From assembly GCF_002351485.1 (NCBI RefSeq), contig NZ_NWMW01000001.1, positions 1,426,001 through 1,490,000 of the forward strand: a stretch of DNA of 64,000 bases, in the 5' to 3' direction. The position numbers were made by a program, and so were the translations under genes. The notes beneath the pieces were generated by a model. The model had not been told where the DNA came from. It saw only the letters and a program-made list of their open reading frames with translations, and did not search any database. Shown here in pieces: positions 17,518 through 27,326 of the stretch (the first letter of the stretch is position 1; each line of letters starts with the position of its first letter). This DNA comes from Sphingomonas spermidinifaciens. Its GTDB lineage: Bacteria > Pseudomonadota > Alphaproteobacteria > Sphingomonadales > Sphingomonadaceae.

Positions 17518-17798
17518 CGACGCAGCCCCGCTTCGCGAAGCCGGCGATCCGAGTCCTCGATCGCCGCCTCGATCATTGCCGCCGTCCGTTCGAGGCGTGC
17601 CTTCATGTCGGGGATCGCCTCGACCAGCTCGTCGACGATCGCGGAAAGTTCGGTGGCTGCTTCGGCCTCTGCGGGATCGTCCGCCTCGACCTTGCTCCGG
17701 ATATACTCGCCGATGGACACACCGCCCGCGGCAGCGCGCGCCGCGAGCGTCGCCTTGAGCGCCGGCGTCGCCAGAAAGGTCACCCGTTCCGTGTGCAT
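17514..17798 (-). CDS. Small protein with a ribbon-helix-helix-like N-terminus, 94 aa
   Basis: ATG 17798 is chosen because AGGAGG sits about 5 bases upstream; ATG 17801 and GTG 17804 are too close to it. The N-terminus (ERVTFLATPALKATLAARAA, then GGVSIGEYIRSKVE) has the strand-helix-helix pattern of RHH or Arc-like antitoxin DNA-binding domains. The rest is acidic helix with heptad spacing (LSAIVDELVEAIPDMKARLE). The family is not known to me. It is the first small gene after pccB (43-base gap) and overlaps the 70-aa coiled-coil gene. A regulatory or complex-forming pair is possible but unproven. Confidence 0.65.
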   Translation of the reverse strand: MHTERVTFLATPALKATLAARAAAGGVSIGEYIRSKVEADDPAEAEAATELSAIVDELVEAIPDMKARLERTAAMIEAAIEDSDRRLREAGLRR

Positions 17799-17847
17799 CA
17801 TCACCTCCTTGTCATTGCAAGGACATTATAAGGTCGGGCAAGGCCAC

Positions 17848-19374
17848 TCACAACGGAATGTTGTCGTGCTTCTTCCACGGATTCGCCAGCTGCTTTCCCC
17901 GCAGCTTGCGCAAGCCCAGCGCAATCCGCCGGCGGGTGGAGTGGGGCATGATGACCTCGTCGATGAAGCCCTTGCTCGCCGCCACGAACGGATTGGCGAA
18001 GCGCGCCTCGTACTCCGCGGTGCGCTCGGCGATTTCCTCGGGCGTGCGGCCACGGAAGATGATCTCGACCGCTCCCTTGGCGCCCATCACCGCGATCTCG
18101 GCGGTCGGCCAGGCATAGTTCAAATCGCCGCGCAGATGCTTCGACGCCATCACGTCGTACGCGCCGCCGTAAGCCTTGCGCGTGATGACGGTTATCTTGG
18201 GCACCGTCGCCTCGGCATAGGCGAAGAGCAGCTTCGCCCCGTGCTTGATGATGCCCGAATGCTCCTGCCCGACGCCGGGCAGGAAACCGGGCACGTCGAC
18301 GAAGGTGACGATCGGGATCTCGAACGCGTCACAGAAGCGGACGAACCGGGCGGCCTTCTTCGACGAGTTGATGTCGAGCACGCCCGCCAGCACCATCGGC
18401 TGGTTGGCGACGATGCCGACCGTCCGCCCCTCGATCCGGCCAAACCCCGTCAGGATATTGGCGGCATGCGCGGGCTGCACCTCGAAGAAATCGCCCTCGT
18501 CGACGACCTTCCGGATCAGCTCGTGCATGTCATAGGGCATGTTTGCCGAGGGCGGGATCAGCGTGTCGAGGCTGTCCTCGATCCGGTCGAACGGGTCCTC
18601 GGTCGGGCGTACCGGCGGCGCCTCGCGATTCGAGGCTGGAAGGAAGTCCACGAAGTCGCGGGCCGCAAGCAGCGCCTCGATATCGTTCTCGAAGGCGACA
18701 TCCGCGACCCCCGACTTCGTGGTATGCGTCACCGCGCCGCCCAGTTCCTCCTGCGTGACGATCTCGTTCGTGACGGTCTTCACTACATCCGGGCCGGTGA
18801 CGAACATGTATGACGAATCCTTCACCATGAAGATGAAGTCCGTCATCGAGGGACTATACACGGCACCGCCCGCGCATGGACCCATGATAAGCGAAAGTTG
18901 CGGGACAACGCCCGACGCCAGCACGTTGCGCTGGAACACCTCGGCATAACCGCCGAGCGATGCGACGCCCTCCTGAATGCGCGCGCCGCCACTGTCGTTG
19001 AGGCCGATCACGGGCGCGCCGACCTTCATGGCCATGTCCATGATCTTGCAGATCTTCTGCGCATGCCGTTCGGACAGCGAGCCGCCGAAGACGGTGAAGT
19101 CCTGGCTGAAGACGAACACCAGCCGGCCGTTGATCGTCCCCGATCCCGTCACCACGCCATCGCCGGGCACGATCTGGTCGGGCATGCCGAAGTCGGTGCA
19201 GTTGTGCTCGACATACATGTCGAGCTCCTCGAACGACCCCTCGTCGAGCAGCACGTCGAGTCGTTCTCGCGCGGTCAGCTTGCCCTTGGCATGCTGCGCG
19301 TCGATGCGGCGTTGCCCGCCGCCGAGGCGGGCGGCCTCGCGGCGGCGTTCGAGTTCGGCGATCGTCGAGGACAT
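17848..19374 (-). CDS. pccB: Propionyl-CoA carboxylase beta subunit (carboxyltransferase)
   Basis: This is a 508-residue acyl-CoA carboxyltransferase, starting at ATG 19374 ([20 protein letters not shown]). Seen: [34 protein letters not shown], the N-terminal oxyanion glycines [33 protein letters not shown], the second oxyanion [11 protein letters not shown], and the C-terminal [22 protein letters not shown] ending typical of PccB. It transfers CO2 from PccA-biotin to propionyl-CoA. It is the first gene of the minus-strand operon and divergent from the ScfR-type regulator, with the inverted repeat at 19436-19464 in between. Confidence 0.95.
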   Translation of the reverse strand: MSSTIAELERRREAARLGGGQRRIDAQHAKGKLTARERLDVLLDEGSFEELDMYVEHNCTDFGMPDQIVPGDGVVTGSGTINGRLVFVFSQDFTVFGGSLSERHAQKICKIMDMAMKVGAPVIGLNDSGGARIQEGVASLGGYAEVFQRNVLASGVVPQLSLIMGPCAGGAVYSPSMTDFIFMVKDSSYMFVTGPDVVKTVTNEIVTQEELGGAVTHTTKSGVADVAFENDIEALLAARDFVDFLPASNREAPPVRPTEDPFDRIEDSLDTLIPPSANMPYDMHELIRKVVDEGDFFEVQPAHAANILTGFGRIEGRTVGIVANQPMVLAGVLDINSSKKAARFVRFCDAFEIPIVTFVDVPGFLPGVGQEHSGIIKHGAKLLFAYAEATVPKITVITRKAYGGAYDVMASKHLRGDLNYAWPTAEIAVMGAKGAVEIIFRGRTPEEIAERTAEYEARFANPFVAASKGFIDEVIMPHSTRRRIALGLRKLRGKQLANPWKKHDNIPL

Positions 19375-19435
19375 GCGCGCTCCCGCTTTCGATGCGCCTC
19401 CTTCGCGGGCGGAGGCAGAAAAGGCAAATGCGATG

Positions 19436-19464
19436 TTGCAAACTGGCTTTCCCCATGTTTGCAA
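19436..19464. promoter_or_regulatory. Candidate ScfR/PccR operator: TTGCAAAC-N13-GTTTGCAA
   Basis: TTGCAAAC at 19436-19443 and GTTTGCAA at 19457-19464 are a perfect 8-bp inverted repeat with a 13-base spacer, in the 96-base gap between pccB and the regulator. TTTGCAAA-like sites are the known targets of short-chain fatty acyl-CoA regulators (PccR in Rhodobacter, RamB in Corynebacterium). The right half ends 6 bases before the regulator ATG, so autoregulation is plausible. Confidence 0.7.
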
Positions 19465-19470
19465 AGTGGG

Positions 19471-20865
19471 ATGCCCCCCACCCCGCCTCGCCGCCTGTTC
19501 GCCGGCCATCAGCTCCGCTCGCTCCGCCGTACCCACGGCCTGTCACAGGCGCAGGCTGCAGCCCGCCTCGGAATCTCGACCAGCTATCTGTCGCAGATCG
19601 AAAATGGCGACCGGCCGCTCACCGAACTCGTGCTCGCCGCGCTGGCCCGCGCCTTCCCGCAGGACTGGCGCTCGATCGGCGAGGATGCCGCACTCGCCGC
19701 CGCCGCGCTCGCTGCCGCAACCGACGCGGGCATCGACGGCGCGGTGGAGCCCGACCCCGGCCTCGCCCGCGCGCTCCGCCAGCAGCCGCAGCTCGCCCGC
19801 CGCCTCGTTGCGCTTCACGCCGCGTATCGGCGCGTCGAGGCGCAGGTCCGCGTCCTCGATGATCGCGTCCAGTCGGGCGAGAGCGCGGCCCGCCAGCCAT
19901 GGGAGGCGGTACGCGACTGGTTTCACGACGCGGGCAACTATGTCGACGCGCTTGACCGCGGGGCAGAGGCGCTCGCGGCGCGCTTCCCCCGCGGCACCAA
20001 CCGCGCGATCGCCGAGCGGCTGCGCACGCGGCACCGCGTCACGATCGAGCGCGGCGACGCCGGCGGGTCGCTGCGCGCCTATGATCCTGCGCGCCGCACG
20101 CTCCGCCTTGACCGCGCGCTGCCGCCCGAGAGCGCGACGTTCCAGCTCGCCCACCAGCTCGCACGGCTCGAGCTGGCGGAAGTGATCGATGCAACCGTGG
20201 CGGGCTCGGGGCTCGACGATCCCGCGGCGCGCGCGCTGTTATCGGTCGGTCTCGCCAACTATGCCGCGGGCGCGCTCACTATGCCCTACGAAGCCTTCCG
20301 CGAGGCGGCGCGCGCCGAGCGCCACGACATCGACCGCCTGCGCGAGGATTTCGGCGTCAGCTTCGAGCAGGCATGCCACCGCCTCTCGACGCTCCAGCGG
20401 CCGGGCGCCCAAGGCGTGCCCGTCTTCTTCTGCCGCGTCGACATGGCGGGCAACATTACCAAGCGACATTCGGCGACGCCGCTGCAGTTCGCGCGCTTCG
20501 GCGGCGCCTGCCCGCTCTGGATCGTGCACGAGGCGGCGGCGATCCCCGACCGCATCCTCGTCCAGCGCGCCGAGACGCCCGACGGCGTGCGCTACGTCAT
20601 CATGGCCAAGGGACTGGTGAAGCCGAGCGGCAGCTTCACCCGCGCCCCGCGGCGCTACGCGGTGACATTGGGATGTGAGGCGGCGCATGCAGACGCCTTC
20701 GTCTATGCCGATGCGCTGGCGACGGGCGGCGGCGCGACGCCGATCGGCAGCTCGTGCCGCATCTGCCCCCGCCTCGACTGCGACCAGCGGGCATTTCCGC
20801 CGGCCGCCTCGACGATCGCGATCGATCCCGACGCGCGGGGGGTGGTGCCGTACGGGTTCAGCTGA
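19471..20865 (+). CDS. Short-chain fatty acyl-CoA regulator (ScfR/PccR type, XRE family)
   Basis: This is a 464-aa regulator. The N-terminal XRE helix-turn-helix spans residues 11-60 ([34 protein letters not shown]). The middle is a ScfR-type region with a degenerate ImmA/IrrE-like core ([17 protein letters not shown] without the HExxH zinc motif). The C-terminus is a DUF2083-like effector domain with conserved Cys in [20 protein letters not shown] 19471 is used; longer reading frames would cross pccB and the operator. Its position opposite pccB matches PccR, which activates propionyl-CoA assimilation in response to an acyl-CoA signal. The likely target is the pccB-to-pccA operon. Confidence 0.88.
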   Translation: MPPTPPRRLFAGHQLRSLRRTHGLSQAQAAARLGISTSYLSQIENGDRPLTELVLAALARAFPQDWRSIGEDAALAAAALAAATDAGIDGAVEPDPGLARALRQQPQLARRLVALHAAYRRVEAQVRVLDDRVQSGESAARQPWEAVRDWFHDAGNYVDALDRGAEALAARFPRGTNRAIAERLRTRHRVTIERGDAGGSLRAYDPARRTLRLDRALPPESATFQLAHQLARLELAEVIDATVAGSGLDDPAARALLSVGLANYAAGALTMPYEAFREAARAERHDIDRLREDFGVSFEQACHRLSTLQRPGAQGVPVFFCRVDMAGNITKRHSATPLQFARFGGACPLWIVHEAAAIPDRILVQRAETPDGVRYVIMAKGLVKPSGSFTRAPRRYAVTLGCEAAHADAFVYADALATGGGATPIGSSCRICPRLDCDQRAFPPAASTIAIDPDARGVVPYGFS

Positions 20866-20928
20866 CCGGCTTGCCGGGCGCCCATCGGCGTGACAGGATG
20901 CGTGCAAAAAGAACGCAAGGAGAGAGCC

Positions 20929-21690
20929 ATGGCGACCGCGATCCATGAGACCCCCACCATATCCGATGCCGAGTGGGAGGCGCGCCAGCAGCTCGCCGCC
21001 TGCTACCGCGTGTTCGACATGCTCGGCTGGTCGGAGATGATCTACAACCACATCACGCTGAAGGTGCCTGGCGAAGAGGGCGCGTTCCTCATCAACCCGT
21101 TCGGGCTGCATTTCAGCGAGGTGAAGGCGTCGAACCTCGTCAAGATTGACCTCGACGGCAACAAGCTCGACGGGTCACCCTATCCGGTCAATCGCGCCGG
21201 CTTCGTCCAGCACGCGGTGTTCCACCGCCACCTGCCCGACGCGCATTGCATCATGCACACGCATACGACCGCGGGGATGGCCGTGAGCTCGCTGGAGGGC
21301 GGGCTGAGGCCCATCAACTTCTACGCCGCCAGTTTCGTCGGCCAGATCGCCTATCACGACTTCGAGGGCGTCACCGTCCGCGACGAGGAGGGCGCGCGGC
21401 TGGTCGAGCATCTGGGCGACAAGCGCATGATGCTCCTCAAGAACCACGGCATCGTCGCGATGGGCCGTACCCTGCCGGAGGCGTTCATCAAGCACTGGTC
21501 GCTCCAGCGCGCGTGCGAGATCCAGCTCGCGACGATGAGCATGGGGACCCCCATCGAGGTTCCGGCCGAGGTCGTCGCCGTCCACCAGCGCGACATCGGC
21601 CAGGCACAGGCGCCGGGCGGGCCGGGTGCCGCCGACTTCGCGGCGATGGTGCGGCTGGTCGATCGCACCGACCGGAGCTGGCGAGAGTAG
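20929..21690 (+). CDS. Class II aldolase/adducin family protein
   Basis: The ATG at 20929 follows AAGGAGAGAGCC, a strong ribosome site. The 253-residue product shows the zinc-binding pattern of the family: YNHITLKVPGEEGAFLINPFG, then HTHTTAGMAVSS (two metal His), and LKNHGIVAMGRTLPEAF (third metal His). Family members are sugar-phosphate aldolases, or adducin-like proteins without a known reaction. The substrate is not evident. It stands alone after the ScfR regulator with a 63-base gap. Confidence 0.88.
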   Translation: MATAIHETPTISDAEWEARQQLAACYRVFDMLGWSEMIYNHITLKVPGEEGAFLINPFGLHFSEVKASNLVKIDLDGNKLDGSPYPVNRAGFVQHAVFHRHLPDAHCIMHTHTTAGMAVSSLEGGLRPINFYAASFVGQIAYHDFEGVTVRDEEGARLVEHLGDKRMMLLKNHGIVAMGRTLPEAFIKHWSLQRACEIQLATMSMGTPIEVPAEVVAVHQRDIGQAQAPGGPGAADFAAMVRLVDRTDRSWRE

Positions 21691-21745
21691 CTTGCGGGGC
21701 GGCCGGCGGACGCTACAACCCGGCGGCAAAAGGGGAAAATGCCGC

Positions 21746-23266
21746 ATGTCGCTTCGTCTGTTCGCCTGTCTTGCCGCCCTCGCCATCGCCGCGCCGCTCG
21801 CCGCGCAGGACAAGCCCGATGCGAAGCCCGACAAGGCGGACGCAAGCGACGCCGCCATTCCTGCGCCGGTCCGATCGGTCACGCGGCACAGCGGCACCTT
21901 TGGCGGCACGCGCATCGCCTATCGCGCGATCGCCGGCGACACCTATCTGAAGGACAAGGACGGCAAGCCGCTCGCCTCGATCACGTCGTACAGCTATATC
22001 AAGGACGGGCCGTTCGACCCCAACCGGCCGGTCACCTTCCTGTGGAACGGCGGTCCGGGCTCGGGCTCGCTCTGGCTCCAGATGGGCGCGTTCGGTCCGA
22101 AGCGCGTCGTCATTCCGTCGGATGCGCGCGACGACGGGGCGCCCCCCTATCCGATTGTCGACAACGCCGAATCGCTGCTCGACGTCACCGACCTGGTCTT
22201 CATCGACCCTGTCGGCACCGGCTTCAGCCGCGCGCTCGGCAAGACCGATCCCAAGGATTATTGGGGCATCACCAAGGATGCCAAGTCGATGGCGGCGTTC
22301 ATCCGCCTGTGGCTGAACGAAAACGGCCGCTGGAACGCGCCCAAATTCATCGGCGGCGAAAGCTATGGCACCACCCGATCGGCGGCGGTGATCAAGGAGC
22401 TGGAGGGCTCGTACACCGATGTCGCGATCAACGGCATCATCCTGATCTCCTCGATCCTCGACTTCAGCCAGGCCGCCGACACGCCGGGGAACGAGCTCGG
22501 CTATGTCACCAACCTCCCCTCGATGGCGGCGACCGCCTGGTATCACGACAAGGTGGCGAACAAGCCCGCGAGCGTCGAGGCGTTCGTCGAGGAAGCGCGC
22601 CAGTTCGCGATCGGCCCCTATGCCTCCGCCTTGCTCAAGGGCAATTCGCTGTCGGCGCAGGAGCGGCAGGCGATCCTGCCGCAGCTGTCGCGCTTTACCG
22701 GCGTCAGCCAGACTTATCTGGCACAGGCCGACCTGCGGCTCTCACCCAGCCGCTTCTACAAGGAGCTGCTACGCGACCGGGGCCAGGTGATCGGCCGGCT
22801 CGACACGCGCTATACCGGCCGTGATTACGACAATGCCGGCGAGACGCCCGACAACGATCCCAGCTTCTACGCGATCGACGGGGCGTACACCGCCGCCATG
22901 AACCAGTGGTCGCGCGAGGGGCTGAAATACTCGCCCGACCTCACCTACTCTTCGATCGGCGGGGTGCGCGACTGGGACTGGAACATCGGCGAGGGGCCAC
23001 GCGGGGGCTCGGGCTATCTCAACGTCGCGCCGTGGATCGGCACCGCGCTGCGCGAAAACAGCGGCCTGCGCGTGTTCGTGGGCCAGGGCTATTATGACTT
23101 CGCAACGCCCTTCTTCGGCGCCGAATATTCACTGAATCGCACGGGCATCCCCAATGATGGGCGGATCGTCTGGAAATATTACCACGCCGGCCACATGATG
23201 TATGTGCGCGAGGACGACCTCAGGAAACTGTCGAGCGATATCCGCGCCTTCATCCGCGCGCGTTGA
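21746..23266 (+). CDS. Secreted S10 family serine carboxypeptidase
   Basis: ATG 21746 follows AGGGGA and gives a signal peptide (SLRLFACLAALAIAAPLAAQ). The 506-residue S10 peptidase has the NGGPG motif (residues 101-105), nucleophile Ser206 in GGESYGT, a C-terminal Asp in VGQGYYDFATP and catalytic His in YYHAGHMMY. These enzymes remove C-terminal residues in the periplasm or outside the cell. The gene appears to be monocistronic, 55 bases after the aldolase gene. Confidence 0.92.
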   Translation: MSLRLFACLAALAIAAPLAAQDKPDAKPDKADASDAAIPAPVRSVTRHSGTFGGTRIAYRAIAGDTYLKDKDGKPLASITSYSYIKDGPFDPNRPVTFLWNGGPGSGSLWLQMGAFGPKRVVIPSDARDDGAPPYPIVDNAESLLDVTDLVFIDPVGTGFSRALGKTDPKDYWGITKDAKSMAAFIRLWLNENGRWNAPKFIGGESYGTTRSAAVIKELEGSYTDVAINGIILISSILDFSQAADTPGNELGYVTNLPSMAATAWYHDKVANKPASVEAFVEEARQFAIGPYASALLKGNSLSAQERQAILPQLSRFTGVSQTYLAQADLRLSPSRFYKELLRDRGQVIGRLDTRYTGRDYDNAGETPDNDPSFYAIDGAYTAAMNQWSREGLKYSPDLTYSSIGGVRDWDWNIGEGPRGGSGYLNVAPWIGTALRENSGLRVFVGQGYYDFATPFFGAEYSLNRTGIPNDGRIVWKYYHAGHMMYVREDDLRKLSSDIRAFIRAR

Positions 23267-23300
23267 AAACCCATCGGCTCCCGCATTTGCGAAAGGGATC

Positions 23301-23771
23301 GTGCCCGTGCAGCGTCTGATGCTTGGCCCGAGCGACGGCGTGCCCAATAACCCGGTGCTGCCGGTGCGCCTGTATCGCGCGGTGACGGACGATCCCGACC
23401 GCGCCTCGGCGTTCGAGGCCATGTTCGCCGCGCATGGCTGGTCGCCCGAGTGGCGCGACGGCGTGTTCGACTATCACCACTATCACTCGACCGCGCACGA
23501 GGTGCTGGGCTGCTTCGCCGGGCAGGCGACGCTGACGATCGGAGGGCCCGGTGGCGAGACGATCGACGTCACCGCGGGCGACGCGCTGATGCTCCCTGCG
23601 GGCACCGGCCACCGATGCGAGAGGGCGAGCGACGACTTCGCGATCGTGGGTGCCTACCCCGCCGGGCAGGACTGGGATGTGGTGACGAAGCCCGCCGACG
23701 ACGCGATCCGCGCCCGCATCGCCGCGGTGCCCCTGCCCGCGCGTGACCCGGTAACGGGCGGGGACTTTTAG
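23301..23771 (+). CDS. Cupin domain protein (YjlB-like)
   Basis: The GTG at 23301 is preceded by AAAGGGA. The 156-residue product has cupin motif 1 ([27 protein letters not shown], with metal-type His/Glu residues) and motif 2 ([12 protein letters not shown]). The extra YHHYHS run is typical of YjlB-like cupins. The reaction is unknown. It lies 34 bases after the peptidase gene and overlaps the convergent scoB stop by 4 bases. Confidence 0.82.
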   Translation: MPVQRLMLGPSDGVPNNPVLPVRLYRAVTDDPDRASAFEAMFAAHGWSPEWRDGVFDYHHYHSTAHEVLGCFAGQATLTIGGPGGETIDVTAGDALMLPAGTGHRCERASDDFAIVGAYPAGQDWDVVTKPADDAIRARIAAVPLPARDPVTGGDF

Positions 23772-24415
23772 GCCGGGACCGCCACCTCGTAGTTCGCGGT
23801 CGTCTTGGCCGCGACTTCCTCCGCCGTCACGCCGGGCGCCAGTTCGATCAGGCGGAAGGGGCTGTCATGATCGGCGCGCTGAAAAACGGCGAGGTCGGTG
23901 ACGATCATGTCGACCACGTTGCGGCCCGTCAGCGGCAGGGTGCAGGCGGGGATGAACTTGGGGCTGCCGTCCTTGGCATTATGCTCCATCACGACGATGA
24001 TCTTCTTGACCCCGGCGACGAGGTCCATCGCGCCGCCCATGCCCTTGATCATCTTGCCGGGGATCATCCAGTTGGCGATGTCGCCGCCCTCCGACACTTC
24101 CATCGCGCCGAGCACGGTCAGGTCGATATGCCCGCCGCGAATCATCGCGAAGCTGTCGGCCGAGCTGAAATAGACCGAGTGCGGCAGCTCGCTGATCGTC
24201 TGCTTCCCCGCGTTGATGAGGTCGGGGTCCTCCTCGCCCGCGAACGGGAACGGGCCGATGCCGAGCATCCCGTTCTCCGATTGGAGCGTCACCGTCACGC
24301 CATCGGGAATGTGGTTCGCGACCAGCGTCGGGATGCCGATGCCGAGATTGACGTAGAAGCCGTCGCGCAGCTCGCGCGCGGCGCGCGCCGCCATGTCGTC
24401 GCGTGTCCAGGGCAT
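23768..24415 (-). CDS. scoB: 3-oxoacid CoA-transferase subunit B
   Basis: This is a 215-residue beta subunit: [19 protein letters not shown], the catalytic Glu in [24 protein letters not shown] and [20 protein letters not shown]. With ScoA it moves CoA from succinyl-CoA to acetoacetate or a related oxoacid. The ATG at 24415 overlaps the stop of the DUF5076 gene by one base (TGATG). The A and B genes usually sit next to each other; here two other genes separate them. Confidence 0.93.
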   Translation of the reverse strand: MPWTRDDMAARAARELRDGFYVNLGIGIPTLVANHIPDGVTVTLQSENGMLGIGPFPFAGEEDPDLINAGKQTISELPHSVYFSSADSFAMIRGGHIDLTVLGAMEVSEGGDIANWMIPGKMIKGMGGAMDLVAGVKKIIVVMEHNAKDGSPKFIPACTLPLTGRNVVDMIVTDLAVFQRADHDSPFRLIELAPGVTAEEVAAKTTANYEVAVPA

Positions 24416-24726
24416 CAGTTGAGCTTCCCTTCTTCAATCGTGTCGAGATCGCCGATCTGGTCGCGCAGCTCCGAAAAGGTGCCGTCGACGATCCGCTGCA
24501 ATGCTTCGTCCTCGTCGAGGTCCCAGGCCTGAGCATAGGCGCGCGCGGCGTGGCGGATGGTGTCGCCCATCAGATAGCCGAAGACGGTCGGGTCCTCGAG
24601 CACCGCCGCGTCAATCCAGACGCTGCTGCCCGCGCCGTCGGTGACCCAGATGCGCGCGACCTCCGCCGATTCGTCGGTCAGCGTGTCGCCGTTTTCCAGC
24701 TTGATCGCGTTCCTGGGCTCGCTCAC
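24415..24726 (-). CDS. DUF5076 domain protein
   Basis: This is a 103-residue protein starting at GTG 24726, overlapping the phosphatase stop (GTGA). Seen: [49 protein letters not shown] and acidic helix [20 protein letters not shown]. This layout is the alphaproteobacterial DUF5076 family, whose function is unknown. Being sandwiched between the phosphatase and scoB with overlaps on both sides shows that it belongs to the CoA-transferase operon. Confidence 0.75.
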   Translation of the reverse strand: MSEPRNAIKLENGDTLTDESAEVARIWVTDGAGSSVWIDAAVLEDPTVFGYLMGDTIRHAARAYAQAWDLDEDEALQRIVDGTFSELRDQIGDLDTIEEGKLN

Positions 24727-25577
24727 GGCTCGGGACTCCAGCGCTTGTCGACGGGGAACAGGTCGTCGACGCCGGCACCTTCCCAGGCACCATAGAGTGC
24801 ATTGGGGATCAGGAACCAGCCATTGCCCCATAGTGCATCAAGCGTTGGGCTCTGCGCCAGCGTGCGGCGGGCCGACGGGGTCAATGCCCTGTCGTTGAAG
24901 GCGTCGGCGAAGTCGCCCAGATTGTCGCCCGCCATCGCGATGACGCAGTAGCGCGCGTCGATCGCCGCGCGTCGCGGGTCCTTGGCCGAACCCGGCGCGA
25001 CGTCGCCCTTCAGGTACAAGGTCTCGCCCGGCACCGCCCCCGCGATCCCGACCGAGGCGAGCGCCGCGGCCGTCGGCACGGCGGCCGAGCGATCGCGGTT
25101 CGAGTTGAAGACGACCGTCAGGCCCGCCGCGCGGATCGCGGCGATCGCCGCGACCACGCCGGGCACCGCCTCGACCTTCGCGGCACCGCCCTGTTCCCAC
25201 CTGGCCCAGCGCGCGGAGTCGAAGGGCGGATCGCCACGTACTGCGCTGTCATAGTTGGCGCCGGTGTTGAGCAGCACCGTCTCGTCGATGTCATAGACCA
25301 CCGCGCGCGGGCGATTGCCGCATTCGGCGAAGCGCGGCGCGGCAGGCGTCGAACCGGGCGCGAGCACGACGCTCGACGCCGGCCCCCTTGCATGTGCCAC
25401 GGCGAACTCCGCCATCGCCCGGTGCGTCGCCGCCGAGAGCACCGCCGCCTCGCCCGAACCCAGCTGCCAGCGATACTGCCGCCCCGGCTGCGTGGGCGCG
25501 CTCGTCGCAGCCGGCGGCGGCGTCGCCGCGCACGCCGACAGCGCGAGCGCCGCGGTCAGGGCCGCGGGGCGAATCAC
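24723..25577 (-). CDS. Lipoprotein acid phosphatase, HAD superfamily (e(P4)-like)
   Basis: The start is at GTG 25577, overlapping the scoA stop (GTGA). The N-terminus is a lipoprotein signal ([12 protein letters not shown]). The HAD core is clear: motif [13 protein letters not shown] (nucleophile and acid Asp), motif II FNSNRD, motif III Lys in LYLKGD, and motif [16 protein letters not shown]. Length is 284 aa, as in class C acid phosphatase/5'-nucleotidase e(P4). It should dephosphorylate nucleotides or related monoesters in the periplasm. Its presence between scoA and scoB has no obvious metabolic reason. Confidence 0.88.
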   Translation of the reverse strand: MIRPAALTAALALSACAATPPPAATSAPTQPGRQYRWQLGSGEAAVLSAATHRAMAEFAVAHARGPASSVVLAPGSTPAAPRFAECGNRPRAVVYDIDETVLLNTGANYDSAVRGDPPFDSARWARWEQGGAAKVEAVPGVVAAIAAIRAAGLTVVFNSNRDRSAAVPTAAALASVGIAGAVPGETLYLKGDVAPGSAKDPRRAAIDARYCVIAMAGDNLGDFADAFNDRALTPSARRTLAQSPTLDALWGNGWFLIPNALYGAWEGAGVDDLFPVDKRWSPEP

Positions 25578-26281
25578 GCCGCCGCCCGCTCGCGCACGGT
25601 ACGGAACTCGATCTTCTTGTCGTAAGGCGCGCCGACGATCATCCGCTTCACATAGATGCCGGGCAGGTGGATCGCGTCGGGGTCGAGGCTGCCGACCGGC
25701 ACCACTTCCTCGACCTCGGCGACGCAGATGTTCGCGGCGGTCGCCATCGGCTGGTTGAAGTTGCGCGCAGTCTTGCGGAAGATGAGGTTGCCCATCTCGT
25801 CCGCCTTCCATCCCTTGATGATGGCGAGGTCGGCGCGGATGCCGCGCTCGAGGATATATTCCTCGCCGTCGAAGACCTTCACTTCCTTGCCCTCTGCCAC
25901 TTTCGTGCCGACGCCGGTCTTGGTGTAGAAGCCGGGGATCCCCGCCCCGCCCGCGCGGCAGCGTTCGGCCAGCGTCCCCTGCGGACAGAACTCGACCTCC
26001 AGCTCGCCGGCCAGATACTGGCGCTCGAACTCCTTGTTCTCGCCGACATAGGACGAGATCATCTTCTTCACCTGGCGCGTGCGCAGCAGCTTGCCGAGGC
26101 CTTCATTATCGATGCCGGCATTGTTGCTGGCGATCGTCAGGTCCTTCACCCCCGAGTCGCGGATCGCGTCGATCAACCGCTCGGGAATGCCGCACAGGCC
26201 GAAGCCGCCCGCGCAGATCGTCATCCCGTCGTGCAGCAGGCCAGCGAGCGCGGCGGCGGCGTCGGGGTAGAGCTTCTGCAT
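25574..26281 (-). CDS. scoA: 3-oxoacid CoA-transferase subunit A
   Basis: This is a 235-residue alpha subunit starting at ATG 26281 with GAGGGAC upstream. Seen: [70 protein letters not shown] and [12 protein letters not shown]. It forms the active site with ScoB. It is the first gene of a four-gene overlapping operon: scoA, phosphatase, DUF5076, scoB. Confidence 0.93.
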   Translation of the reverse strand: MQKLYPDAAAALAGLLHDGMTICAGGFGLCGIPERLIDAIRDSGVKDLTIASNNAGIDNEGLGKLLRTRQVKKMISSYVGENKEFERQYLAGELEVEFCPQGTLAERCRAGGAGIPGFYTKTGVGTKVAEGKEVKVFDGEEYILERGIRADLAIIKGWKADEMGNLIFRKTARNFNQPMATAANICVAEVEEVVPVGSLDPDAIHLPGIYVKRMIVGAPYDKKIEFRTVRERAAA

Positions 26282-26379
26282 GGACGGTCCCTCTCTCGGC
26301 GATGGTGCGTGCTGCCTACAAAGGCGGCGGGGACGGCGCAATCGTTGCCGCAACGCTCGGGCCATGCCTAACCTGTGTG

Positions 26380-27150
26380 ATGACTACCGATTCGCTGCCC
26401 GCCGCGCTTGCACTTGTCGGGTCGGGGCGCCAGGTGCCGCCGCGCGTCGGCGAGGCGATCGAGCTGCTGCTCGGCCGGCGCGAGCTGCACCTGCAACAGC
26501 CCTCGATGTTCTATTATCCGGGCCTTGCCCAGCGCGCCTTTTTCGAGCGCGCCGAGTTCGACTGGGTGCCCGCGGTCGAGGCGGCGATCGCGGCGATCCG
26601 CGACGAGCTGGCGGCGCTACTGGCGGGGGATGAGGCCTTCGCGCCTTATGTCAAATCTGATCCCGACCAGCCTGCGCTCGCCAACCACCTGCTCGACGAT
26701 CCCGCCTGGGGCGCGGTGCACCTGTTCGAGGGGGGCCGCCCGCACCCCGTCCATGCCGCGCGCTGTCCGGCAACGATGGCGGCGCTTCGCCAAGCGCCGC
26801 AGCCGGCGATCGGCACCCGCTCGCCGATGGCGCTTTTCTCGCGGCTGAAGCCTGGCACGCACATCCGGCCGCACCACGGCGTCTTCAACACGCGGCTGAT
26901 CTGCCACCTGCCGCTCGTCGTGCCTGAGGGTTGCGGTATCCGGGTCGGCACCGACACGCGCGAATGGCGCGAGGGCGAGCTCCTGATCTTCGACGACAGC
27001 TTCGAGCACGAGGCGTGGAATCGTGGGAGCAGCGACAGGGTGGTGCTGTTGTTCGAGGTCTGGCGGCCCGACATCGGCGCCGAGGAACGCGCGGCGCTGA
27101 CGGCGCTGCTCGGCGCGGTCGAGTCGCACGGGATCGCGGCGGAGGCTTGA
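26380..27150 (+). CDS. Aspartyl/asparaginyl beta-hydroxylase domain protein
   Basis: This Fe(II)/2-oxoglutarate hydroxylase-like protein of 256 aa shows [28 protein letters not shown] (first metal His in HHG), [26 protein letters not shown] (second His) and [12 protein letters not shown] (2-oxoglutarate Arg). The ATG at 26380 is preferred because the family start is close to it; a longer frame from 26302 is possible, and no clear ribosome site was seen for either. It is divergent from scoA. The substrate is unknown. Confidence 0.82.
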   Translation: MTTDSLPAALALVGSGRQVPPRVGEAIELLLGRRELHLQQPSMFYYPGLAQRAFFERAEFDWVPAVEAAIAAIRDELAALLAGDEAFAPYVKSDPDQPALANHLLDDPAWGAVHLFEGGRPHPVHAARCPATMAALRQAPQPAIGTRSPMALFSRLKPGTHIRPHHGVFNTRLICHLPLVVPEGCGIRVGTDTREWREGELLIFDDSFEHEAWNRGSSDRVVLLFEVWRPDIGAEERAALTALLGAVESHGIAAEA

Positions 27151-27217
27151 AGGAGAAGCGGAATTGCGGAGCCAAGCTCGGGATGTCGGGAGCATGAGAA
27201 ACTCTCCCATGACTTAA

Positions 27218-27276
27218 ACCCGGACTTGATCGCGGGTCCCACTTCTTCCGCGTTCTACCCGCAGCCGGGATGACGG
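27218..27276. repeat. Degenerate copy of the CCCGGACTTGATC repeat
   Basis: CCCGGACTTGATCGCGGGTC followed by CCACTTCTTCCGC and then ACCCGCAGCCGGGATGACGG resembles the left arm and closing arm of the bioB repeat (shared CCCGGACTTGATC core and GGGTCCC). It lies in the gap upstream of the ThDP enzyme gene, so it is not translated here. Confidence 0.6.
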
Positions 27277-27326
27277 AAACCGCAATCCAGCCTAAGCCTC
27301 TTTCAAAGTTACGGGAGAGACATTCC

